A stretch of DNA of 64,000 nt from NCBI RefSeq assembly GCF_017583045.1, contig NZ_JAGFBF010000004.1:62001-126000 (forward strand), read 5' to 3'. This document shows, one piece after another, positions 8,087-15,264 of the stretch (position 1 is the stretch's first letter; each line of letters starts with the position of its first letter). A program made the position numbers and the translations under genes. Origin of the DNA: Leucobacter tardus (GTDB lineage: Bacteria > Actinomycetota > Actinomycetes > Actinomycetales > Microbacteriaceae). The notes under the pieces were generated by a model that saw only the letters and a program-made list of their open reading frames with translations, was not told the origin of the DNA and ran no database searches.

Positions 8087-9127
8087 TCAGCGTACGCCCA
8101 CCTCGACCGATCTGCGCTCAGCATCGCTCCGGCGGGCGGCATCGAGTACTGCGACGGTGTGCAGCGCCTCGTCGAGACGCACGGGCAGCGGTCCGTCTTC
8201 GGCGAGAGCGCGGTGCAGCCTGCGGTAGAACTCGGTGTGATCACCCGGGATCGCGGGAATGACGCGCTCACCGTCCGCGGTGGAGAGCACGCCCCACCGG
8301 TCCGGATCCTCGGCGCCCCAGGTGTCTCCCGCCGCGCGGACAGTCACCGGGCGCAGCCCAGCGAGCGCATCGTCGGCCTGCACGTCGCGCATGCGCGAGG
8401 CGTACGACCCCCGCGACCCGTAGACGATCATGCCCCGTTCGGCGCGGTACCCGAGTTTGCTCGACGAGACAGAACTGTACGCGCCCGAAACGTGGTGCAG
8501 GCCGAGGGCGAACCCCACGTCGACGCGGGCATGATCCGCATCGACCCAGTCGAGATGCGCGTCGACGCGCGCGACCGGTCCGAGTGCTTGAATCGCCTGA
8601 TCGACGACGTGCGCGCCGAGATCGCGGAGCAGGCCATCACCGACACCCGGCTCGAGGCTGCCAGGCTCGTCCTGGTCGAGAATGAACGTTGCGCGCGCAG
8701 GCGTCCCCAGCTCACCGGACGTGAGTACGGACTGCAGCGTGACGAAGTCGGTGTCCCAGCGTCGGTTGTGGAACACGGTGAGCACCTTGCCTGCGGCGTC
8801 GGCTGCGTCGGCGAGCTCCTGCGCCGTCTCCAGATCGGGCGCGAACGGCTTATCGGCGACGACGTGGACGCCGCGTTCGAGGGCGCGAAGCACCAGTTCG
8901 CACCGCGTCGACGGGGGAGTCGTGATCACGACCACTTCGGCTCCCGCGTCGATGACGGCATCGAGGGAATCCATCGCCGGAACGCCCGGTGCCTCGCCCG
9001 CGAGCGAGGAGCAGCGTTCGGGGGAACGCGTCACGACGCCGACGAGCTTCCACTCGGGAGCCGCCTGGATGTAGGGCAGGTGGAAGAACTGGCCGCCCGA
9101 GCCGAATCCGACGAGTCCGAGGCGCAT
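8087..9127 (-). CDS. Gfo/Idh/MocA family oxidoreductase
   Basis: A 346-residue NAD(P)-dependent oxidoreductase of the same superfamily as inositol dehydrogenases. The Rossmann motif GFGSGG is at residues 7-12, and DKP stands where most relatives have EKP. HNRRWDTDF and DLGAHVVDQA (catalytic His region) follow. CTGAAGGAGACCCC precedes the ATG. The substrate cannot be told; similarity is closer to the general YdgJ/YvaA-like group than to IolG. Upstream lies a non-coding stretch with a large inverted repeat. Confidence 0.82.
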   Translation of the reverse strand: MRLGLVGFGSGGQFFHLPYIQAAPEWKLVGVVTRSPERCSSLAGEAPGVPAMDSLDAVIDAGAEVVVITTPPSTRCELVLRALERGVHVVADKPFAPDLETAQELADAADAAGKVLTVFHNRRWDTDFVTLQSVLTSGELGTPARATFILDQDEPGSLEPGVGDGLLRDLGAHVVDQAIQALGPVARVDAHLDWVDADHARVDVGFALGLHHVSGAYSSVSSSKLGYRAERGMIVYGSRGSYASRMRDVQADDALAGLRPVTVRAAGDTWGAEDPDRWGVLSTADGERVIPAIPGDHTEFYRRLHRALAEDGPLPVRLDEALHTVAVLDAARRSDAERRSVEVGVR

Positions 9128-9188
9128 GGGGTCTCCTTCAGGTGGTGTGCGTGCGATCAGGGGAGGGGGCGTGCCAGGAGCGCGCTTC

Positions 9189-9240
9189 AGTGCGGGGTTC
9201 TGTGCAGAATAGCGTCCGATAGCGCACAGAATCCCGCACT
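9189..9240. repeat. Intergenic 17-bp inverted repeat
   Basis: AGTGCGGGGTTCTGTGC (9189-9205) pairs with GCACAGAATCCCGCACT (9224-9240) across an 18-base loop; the only non-Watson-Crick pair is a G-T. The loop contains ATAGCG twice. It lies between the 3' end of the isomerase gene and the start of the next minus-strand gene (gap 9128-9319). It may be a terminator without a T-run or a dispersed repeat. No other copy is in the window. Confidence 0.55.
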
Positions 9241-9319
9241 CGGCGGTCAGGCGAGGGGTGTCGTCCGCCCCTCGTGACCAGCAGGCGGGGAGGCGGTTGG
9301 CCGCCGGGGTGGAGGCTGG

Positions 9320-10318
9320 CTAGTCGAGTGCCGCGTCGGCGTCGCGCAGCACCCGCGCAGCGACCTCGAGACCTTCGATCCGGCCGAGGGACACGTCTTC
9401 ATGTTCGATGTTCACCCACATGTCGGGGTCGACCTCGCGGAGGGCGCGCAAGAAATCCGTCCAGAACGCCGTGTCGTGACCTCGACCGAGTGCCACGAAG
9501 TCCCACGCCGACTCCTTCGGCCACTCGTTCGCCCACTCGTCACCACCGAGGTTCGTGCGCGGTTCGTCGGGCGAGAGCCGGCGGAACGAGTTGTCGAGCA
9601 CCCCGTTGATCGCCGCGACCTCGGGATTCACCCGCACGTCCTTCGCTGCGGCGTGGAAGACGAGTTCCCCGAGATGCCGCACGACCGCGACGGGGTCCAT
9701 CTGCTGCCAGAACAGGTGGGACGCATCGAGTTCGACCCCGACGTGCGTGGCGCCCGTGAGCTCGATGAGCCGGTGCACGTCGGCCGAGTTGAAGACGAGG
9801 TTCTGCGGGTGCAGCTCGAGCGCGACCTTGACGCCGTGGTCCGCGGCGAACCGATCGATCTCGCGCCAGAACCGCGCGGCGATGTCCCATTGGTAGTCGA
9901 GGACATCGAGTGCGGCCGAGTTCCAGGCGTTGACGATCCAGTTGGCGACGGTCGCGCCGGGCTCGCCCCCGGGAAGACCGGACATGGTGACGACGCGGTC
10001 CTGACCGAGTCGTGCGGCGAGCTCGATGGAACGTCGCACGTCGGCCGCGTGCGCGTCGCCGATCGCTGTCTTCGGGTGCAGCGGGTTTCCGTTGCAGTTG
10101 AGGCCGGCGATCGAGACACCGGTACCGGCGAACTGGCCCAGGAATTCGTCTCTCGCCGCGTCCGAAGCAAGGATCTGGTCGCGGTTCGGCAGGTGTGCCG
10201 GAGGGAGGAAGCCACCCGAGTTGAGTTCGATTCCGGTGAGGCCGAGGTTCGATACGACCTCGAGCGCTTCAGACAGCGAGCGGTCGTGCAGGATCGCGTT
10301 GTAGACGCCGAGTTTCAC
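9320..10318 (-). CDS. Sugar phosphate isomerase/epimerase family protein
   Basis: TIM-barrel protein of 332 residues in the AP-endonuclease-2 superfamily. Likely metal-site segments are VALELHPQNLVF, VGVELDASHLFW, HAAAKDVRVN and IEHEDVS. The start is GTG at 10318, directly giving KLGVYNAIL, the usual beginning of the fold. It starts five bases after the stop of the oxidoreductase upstream, so the two form an operon. Such pairs typically epimerise or dehydrate a keto-sugar or keto-cyclitol made by the partner. The exact reaction is unknown. Confidence 0.82.
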   Translation of the reverse strand: MKLGVYNAILHDRSLSEALEVVSNLGLTGIELNSGGFLPPAHLPNRDQILASDAARDEFLGQFAGTGVSIAGLNCNGNPLHPKTAIGDAHAADVRRSIELAARLGQDRVVTMSGLPGGEPGATVANWIVNAWNSAALDVLDYQWDIAARFWREIDRFAADHGVKVALELHPQNLVFNSADVHRLIELTGATHVGVELDASHLFWQQMDPVAVVRHLGELVFHAAAKDVRVNPEVAAINGVLDNSFRRLSPDEPRTNLGGDEWANEWPKESAWDFVALGRGHDTAFWTDFLRALREVDPDMWVNIEHEDVSLGRIEGLEVAARVLRDADAALD

Positions 10319-10323
10319 GATGT

Positions 10324-11520
10324 TCAGTGCTCCTTCACTGTGACGGTGGCGCCGCCCTGTGCGGCGGACTCCGCCACGGCGGCGAGGAACTCCATGTTGT
10401 GGACACCGTCATCGAATGTCGCGCAGCGGGGGAGCGACTCGCTCTCCGGGATACCCGCCACTTCTTCGAGGAACGCGCGTGCCTGGTGGACGAAGAGGTC
10501 GTTCTGCCCGACCCCGACTCCCGGGGCGTCCATCGCCCAGCCGCCGGCGAAGCCGGGGTGCGCGGGTCCGAGCTGCACCGTCCGGTATCCGGTGAGGGCA
10601 TCGTCGTCATCGTGCACGATCACCTGCACCTCACCCGGGTGTCGCTGGTCCCAGCGCGCAGCACCGTTCGACCCGAACACCTCGAACATGAGCGACGTGG
10701 GGTGTCCGGCGGCGACGCGAGACACCTCGAGCGTGCCGACCCCGTGCGCGAATCGGGCCGAGAACGCGGCGTAGTCCTCGTTCTCGACCGGCGCGGTCTC
10801 ATCGCTCACGTTGCCGCGAGTATGTCCGACGACGGCGCCGAGCGGTTTCGGTCGTTCGGTGATCGAGGTGTGGAAACGTCCGCCCGAAACCTCGATGACG
10901 TCGCCGCTGATGAATTCGGCCACGTACGACAGGTGGCTGCCGACGTCGCCGAGCGCGCCGGATCCCGGACCACCCTGGTAGCGCCAGCTCATGGGCGCAT
11001 CCGGTCGGCAGGCGTAGTCGGTCCAGTAGCGTCCGGAGAAGTGGAGGATCTCGCCGAGTCGTCCGGATTGCACGAGTTCGCGGATGAACGCGATACCGGG
11101 AGCGCGTCGGAAGCTGTAGCCGATGCGCGCGAGCACGCCGCGGTCGGACGCGGCTCGCGCGGACTGCGCCATGGCGCGCGCGTCTGCGATGGAGTCGCTC
11201 AGCGGCTTCTCGCACAGCACGTGCTTGCCGGCGGCGAGGAGCGCCTCGACGATCTCGCGGTGCAAGAAGTTCGCGACGACGACGCTCACGACGTTGATGC
11301 GGTCGTCGTCGAGGATCGCGCGCCAGTCCGCGTCGTGGCGTTCGAACCCGTACCGCGCCGCCGTCTCGGCACCGAGCTCGGTGTTGATGTCGGCGATGGA
11401 GACCAAGCGGATCGACGGCAGCGTCGGGCGATACACCGTGGATGCCGCTCGGTACGCGGCCGCGTGCGCCTTTCCTGCCATGCCCGCCCCGATGACGGCG
11501 ACGCCCAATGAATCGGTCAT
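10324..11520 (-). CDS. Gfo/Idh/MocA family oxidoreductase (long form)
   Basis: A 398-residue NAD(P)-dependent dehydrogenase. It shows GAGMAG at the nucleotide-binding end, CEKPLSDS, and GALGDVGSHLSY in the catalytic region. The shared segment PVENEDYAAF and a similar length make it a paralogue of the gene at 32624 in the second cyclitol operon. The frame runs further upstream, but the ATG at 11520 starts the Rossmann fold (TDSLGVAVIGAG) and is preceded by GAGGAACACT. It is the first gene of the minus-strand pair facing the LacI regulator and has a predicted promoter and operator. Confidence 0.85.
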   Translation of the reverse strand: MTDSLGVAVIGAGMAGKAHAAAYRAASTVYRPTLPSIRLVSIADINTELGAETAARYGFERHDADWRAILDDDRINVVSVVVANFLHREIVEALLAAGKHVLCEKPLSDSIADARAMAQSARAASDRGVLARIGYSFRRAPGIAFIRELVQSGRLGEILHFSGRYWTDYACRPDAPMSWRYQGGPGSGALGDVGSHLSYVAEFISGDVIEVSGGRFHTSITERPKPLGAVVGHTRGNVSDETAPVENEDYAAFSARFAHGVGTLEVSRVAAGHPTSLMFEVFGSNGAARWDQRHPGEVQVIVHDDDDALTGYRTVQLGPAHPGFAGGWAMDAPGVGVGQNDLFVHQARAFLEEVAGIPESESLPRCATFDDGVHNMEFLAAVAESAAQGGATVTVKEH

Positions 11521-11562
11521 AGTGTTCCTCCGTGCTCCTCTGCACCGCGGACGCTCCGGTAT

Positions 11563-11574
11563 TGGAGCGCTCCA
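11563..11574. promoter_or_regulatory. LacI-type operator TGGAGCGCTCCA, copy 2
   Basis: Identical to the palindrome at 6106. It lies in the divergent region between the LacI gene and the oxidoreductase, about one helical turn past the -10 of the minus-strand promoter, a position fit for repression. It suggests that the LacI protein at 11689 controls the oxidoreductase pair, the MFS transporter and perhaps itself. Confidence 0.72.
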
Positions 11575-11580
11575 TAATGC

Positions 11581-11609
11581 AGCGTACGGCGCATCTCGCG
11601 GCACGTCAA
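11581..11609 (-). promoter_or_regulatory. Predicted promoter of the minus-strand oxidoreductase operon
   Basis: On the minus strand TTGACG (11609-11604), a 17-base spacer and TACGCT (11586-11581). The LacI palindrome follows six bases later, around the expected transcription start. Confidence 0.5.
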
Positions 11610-11688
11610 TACGGGGACGGAACGCGTCCGTTGGAGTGCGGCTGTGCCAGGATTGAGCATCATCGACAGACATGGCGAAGGAGCACGC

Positions 11689-12678
11689 ATGGGAACCGCA
11701 CCGACGATTTACGACGTCGCCGAGCGTGCGGGCGTGTCGAAGTCGCTCGTGTCCCTGGTGCTTCGCGGCTCCGCGCAGGTGAGCGAGGAGCGGCGAGAAG
11801 CCGTGCTCACGGCGGTCAGCGAGCTCAACTACACCCCGAGTCGCCTCGCCGCTGGTCTGGCCGGAACGCGCACGCGCAACATCGGTGTCGTCGTCGATGA
11901 TTTCACGAACCTCTGGTTCGCCCCGGCGCTCGCCGGTATCCGGGAGGCGCTGCAGGCGGGCGGCTACTCGATCAGCATCTCCGATACGGCGCTCAATGCG
12001 CACCTCGACCTCGACCCGCTCGAGGTGTTCCGCTCGCTGCGGGTCGATGGGGTGATCCTCGCCGGCGAAGTCTCCGACGAAGCGGCGCGTCGACTCGGCA
12101 TTCCAGCGGTCGTGCTGGGCACGCGCGCCGTTCAGCCCGACAACGTGCCAGTGATCTCGAGCGACGAAGTCGCGGGCGGCCGTCTCGCCGCCGAGCACCT
12201 GATCGGACTCGGGCATCGTGAAGTGACGTTCATTTCCGCCCCGGGTGCCACGGCCGCGGCACGGGAGCGCGGGTACCGCGAGGCGATGGGCGCAGCGGGA
12301 CACCCGGCGGTCGTCGCACCGGGTGCGGGCACGACCGAGATCGCCGGTCGTGAAGCGACTGCCGTTCTGCTCGAGCGAGGCGGTCGCCCCACGGGGCTGG
12401 TCACCGCCAACGACCGCATGGCGGTCGGGGCACTCGGTGCTCTGCATCGCGCCGGGCTCAGCGTGCCCGCCGATGTGTCACTCGTGGGGTACGACAACTC
12501 GCCGCTGGCCGCCTACGACTGGGTGTCCCTGACCACGGTCGATCCCGACTCGGCCACGGTCGGCCGGTCGGCCGGGGACGCGCTCATTGACCTCATCGAG
12601 GGAGCGTCATCCGACGCCGCGATGGTGCTGCTGGAGCCCCGCGTCGTCGTGCGGGACTCCAGCGGTCCGGTTCAGTAG
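11689..12678 (+). CDS. LacI family transcriptional regulator
   Basis: A 329-residue repressor-type protein. It has an N-terminal LacI helix-turn-helix (IYDVAERAGVSKSLVSLVL), a hinge (PSRLAAGLAGTRT) and a periplasmic-binding-protein-like ligand domain. The start is ATG at 11689 with GAAGGAG eight bases before; an upstream GTG/ATG extension lacks a site. It is divergent from the oxidoreductase/isomerase pair. The perfect palindrome in the shared region, repeated at the MFS promoter, marks its probable regulon. The inducer is presumably a cyclitol or sugar. The last seven bases overlap the convergent DASS gene. Confidence 0.9.
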   Translation: MGTAPTIYDVAERAGVSKSLVSLVLRGSAQVSEERREAVLTAVSELNYTPSRLAAGLAGTRTRNIGVVVDDFTNLWFAPALAGIREALQAGGYSISISDTALNAHLDLDPLEVFRSLRVDGVILAGEVSDEAARRLGIPAVVLGTRAVQPDNVPVISSDEVAGGRLAAEHLIGLGHREVTFISAPGATAAARERGYREAMGAAGHPAVVAPGAGTTEIAGREATAVLLERGGRPTGLVTANDRMAVGALGALHRAGLSVPADVSLVGYDNSPLAAYDWVSLTTVDPDSATVGRSAGDALIDLIEGASSDAAMVLLEPRVVVRDSSGPVQ

Positions 12679-14273
12679 ACGATCCCGAACACCCACACCG
12701 CGAGGGTCATCGTGGTCAGGCTGATCAGCACGATGCCGGCAAGATTCAGGAAGACGCCGGCCTTCGCCATCTGGCCGATGCTGACGTAGCCGGTGCCGTA
12801 CACGACGGCATTCGGGGGAGTCGCGACCGGGAGCATGAAGGCGCATGTGGCCGCAAGAGCAACCGGGATCGTGAGCAGCATCGGATCCACCCCGATGCCG
12901 ATCGCGATGCCTCCGACGAGCGGCAAGAAGGTCGCGGCGGTGGCAGTGTTCGAGGTGATTTCGGTGAGGAAGAGGATCGCGGCCGCGAGAATCACCACCA
13001 TCAGGACGACGGGAAGACCACCGATCCCCGCCGAAACCTCGCCGATCCAATCGGTGAGACCCGAGCTCGAGAACTGGCCCGACAGCGCGAGCCCGCCGCC
13101 GAACAGCAGCAGCACGCCCCAGGGGAGCTTGACCGCCGACTCCCAGTCGAGCAGTCGAACGCCTCTGGCGGCCCCTGCGGGAATGAGGAAGAGCAGGAGG
13201 CCGGCGGTCATCGCGATGCCGGCGTCTGAGATCGGCGGCTCCTCGAAGAGCAGTGGGATCGCGATCCAGCTCACCGCCGCGAGGGTGAAGATCGCGAGAA
13301 CGAGCTTTTCACCGGTGGAGACGGGTCCGAGCTTCGCGATCTCGCCGCGGATGACCTCGCGGCCGCCGGGGATCGTGGTCACCTCGGGCTTGTAGAGCAC
13401 CTTGACCAGCAGCCACCAGGTGAACGCGAGCATGATGATCGAGAGGGGCATGCCCACGAGCATCCACTGGCCGAAGCCGATGTTGATGTCGTGCTCCTGG
13501 CTGAGGTATGCGGCGAGCAGTGCGTTCGGCGGCGTGCCGATCAGCGTGCCGAGCGATCCCAGTGAGGCAGCATAGGCGATGCTGAGCATCAGCGCGGTTC
13601 CGAACTTCGTCTTCAGTGCGCCGGCTGCGCCTGAGCCCTTTTCGATGACACCCTTGCGCTCCATCGCCTCACTCACCAGCTCGAGCACTGAGAGGCCGAT
13701 CGGCAGCATCATCACTGCCGTCGCGGTGTTCGACACCCACATCGAGAGGAATCCGGTGGCGACCATGAAGCCCGCGATGAGTGCTGCGGTGCGCTCACCC
13801 ATCGCATTCAGCACCAGCAGTGCGATTCTGCGGTGCAGATTCCACCGCTGCATCGCCAGGGCGATCATGAATCCGCCCATGAAGAGGAAGATGATGTTGT
13901 TGCCGTAGCTCGCTCCGACGGAGTCGACCGTGACCGGGCTCTCTTCGGTTCCGGTTGCCAGAAGCGGGAAAGCCACGAGCGGCACGAGGGCGGTCGCGGG
14001 GATCGGGAGCGCCTCCGTCATCCACCACACCGCCATCAAACCGGCGATCGCGGCGGTCAGCCTGGCATCATGCGGAACATCGTCCGGCATGATCGTGTAG
14101 AGGAGGGCGGCGAGAATCAATCCACCGGCGAAGCCGAGCCATCGTGTGCTCGCGGTCCTGGGCGAGAGGCCCTCTGCCCGCTCACCGGGGGACTGGAGCT
14201 GAATCTCCGTGTTCGTGGTGGGTAACGGGGACATATGCGACGCGCGTTCGCCGGCTGGGCGTGAGCCAGACAT
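12672..14273 (-). CDS. DASS/SLC13 family di/tricarboxylate symporter
   Basis: Membrane protein of 533 residues with the duplicated DASS fold. Both SNT motifs that bind sodium and carboxylate are present, at residues 181-183 (VSNTATAVMMLP) and 441-443 (TSNTATAATFLP). A GTPPNA loop and a VATPPNA loop also match the family. The N-terminal 45 residues are hydrophilic. The ATG at 14273 has AAGGAG seven bases before it. It probably imports succinate, malate or another organic acid with sodium. It is followed in the same direction by nothing and preceded by a TSUP gene 107 bases away. Confidence 0.88.
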   Translation of the reverse strand: MSGSRPAGERASHMSPLPTTNTEIQLQSPGERAEGLSPRTASTRWLGFAGGLILAALLYTIMPDDVPHDARLTAAIAGLMAVWWMTEALPIPATALVPLVAFPLLATGTEESPVTVDSVGASYGNNIIFLFMGGFMIALAMQRWNLHRRIALLVLNAMGERTAALIAGFMVATGFLSMWVSNTATAVMMLPIGLSVLELVSEAMERKGVIEKGSGAAGALKTKFGTALMLSIAYAASLGSLGTLIGTPPNALLAAYLSQEHDINIGFGQWMLVGMPLSIIMLAFTWWLLVKVLYKPEVTTIPGGREVIRGEIAKLGPVSTGEKLVLAIFTLAAVSWIAIPLLFEEPPISDAGIAMTAGLLLFLIPAGAARGVRLLDWESAVKLPWGVLLLFGGGLALSGQFSSSGLTDWIGEVSAGIGGLPVVLMVVILAAAILFLTEITSNTATAATFLPLVGGIAIGIGVDPMLLTIPVALAATCAFMLPVATPPNAVVYGTGYVSIGQMAKAGVFLNLAGIVLISLTTMTLAVWVFGIVY

Positions 14274-14380
14274 CTCGATGCTCCTTTGAATCGGGTGCCG
14301 CGGGACCTGCCACGGGCACGTTCATTGTCATCACAGGTTCGGACCGCACCGCAACCTTCGCGCGCATCCCGGGGACGTGC

Positions 14381-15166
14381 TTACCCGGCCACGACCTCGA
14401 TCGCACCTCGAACGATGGCGGCGGCGCCGCCCAGCGCGGCAAGGGTCAGCGCGAGTCGACGTGCAGCGTGCACTGAGACGTGTCGGACCAGTGCCGTGCC
14501 GATCATGATGCCGATCACGACCGTCGTGGGAATGCCGATGATGAGCCCGATCAGCGGCAGTTCGAGCGCGGCATGCTCGCCCACTGAGCCGACGACGAGT
14601 TTCGAGGTCACCGATGCGGCTCCCATCGTCATGAAGATCGGTTGCAGCGTTGCCGAGAATTTCAGCTGATCCCACCGTGAAACACGTGAGTAGATCACCA
14701 TCACCGGCGCCGCGACACCGGATGTCGTGTTGAAGAAACCGCCGAAGAAACCGGCGATCACCGCGGCCGACCGGTGCTTCCACTCGGGGAGGCGACGCAT
14801 CGTGACGGTGACCAGGAGGGCGAGGACTACGAGCGACCCGAGCATGATCGAGAGCCATCCGGACGGAAGGGCACTCACCAGCCAGGCGCCCGGCCACGCA
14901 CCGATGACGGCCGCCGGAGCGATGAAGAGGTACGCCCGCCAGTCGATGCGGGTCCACACGGCGAACATGATGAGCAACCCGGACACGATGGTCGTCATGT
15001 TGGTCACCAGAACTCCGAAAGCGGGGCCCAGGAGGAGCGAGAGGACCGGGGCGACGACGAGGCCGACACCGGTGCCGGACAGGCGCTGCAATACCGTTCC
15101 GATGAGTACCGCCGCGGCGATGATCAGCGCTGTTCCGAGAAGACCCACGTTCGGCAGTCTACTCAC
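14381..15166 (-). CDS. TSUP (TauE/SafE) family sulfite/organic anion exporter
   Basis: About 261 residues, almost wholly hydrophobic with eight or so membrane segments. SGTGVGLVVAPVLSLLLGP near the start and GFFGGFFNTTSGVAAPVMVIY in the second half are the two related TSUP repeats. The frame is open to 15277, but that part would overlap the divergent ABC promoter. GTG at 15166 or at 15148 are the plausible starts, and neither has a strong ribosome site. Members export sulfite, sulfoacetate or similar anions. The substrate here is unknown. Confidence 0.75.
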   Translation of the reverse strand: MSRLPNVGLLGTALIIAAAVLIGTVLQRLSGTGVGLVVAPVLSLLLGPAFGVLVTNMTTIVSGLLIMFAVWTRIDWRAYLFIAPAAVIGAWPGAWLVSALPSGWLSIMLGSLVVLALLVTVTMRRLPEWKHRSAAVIAGFFGGFFNTTSGVAAPVMVIYSRVSRWDQLKFSATLQPIFMTMGAASVTSKLVVGSVGEHAALELPLIGLIIGIPTTVVIGIMIGTALVRHVSVHAARRLALTLAALGGAAAIVRGAIEVVAG

Positions 15167-15182
15167 GCGGGAGATGCGCGAA

Positions 15183-15192
15183 TGTCTTGACA
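15183..15192 (+). promoter_or_regulatory. IolR-like operator overlapping the ABC operon -35
   Basis: TGTCTTGACA matches KGWCHTRACA fully and its last six bases are the -35 box TTGACA of the promoter at 15187. It links this ABC operon to the inositol genes at 2203 and 6082. Confidence 0.55.
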
Positions 15193-15215
15193 AATATTGT
15201 ACCGGCCTCCATACT
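15187..15215 (+). promoter_or_regulatory. Predicted sigma-A promoter of the ABC/phosphatase operon
   Basis: TTGACA (15187-15192, perfect), 17-base spacer, CATACT (15210-15215). The transcript would start near 15222 and carry a short leader of about 40 bases before the GTG at 15265. Confidence 0.65.
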
Positions 15216-15219
15216 CTTG

Positions 15220-15243
15220 AAACGTACCTCATTGAATACGTTT
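15220..15243. promoter_or_regulatory. Inverted repeat at the ABC operon start
   Basis: AAACGTA (15220-15226) and TACGTTT (15237-15243), perfect arms ten bases apart, at the expected transcription start. It is a candidate operator, perhaps for the GntR-UTRA protein at 20398. No second copy was seen. Confidence 0.4.
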
Positions 15244-15264
15244 TAATCGAGACAAAGGTGTCTA

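Noticed and set aside
14326..14335. TGTCATCACA upstream of the DASS gene as an IolR-like site
   Set aside because: It has one mismatch at an important position and lacks the flanking similarity shared by the sites at 2203 and 6082.
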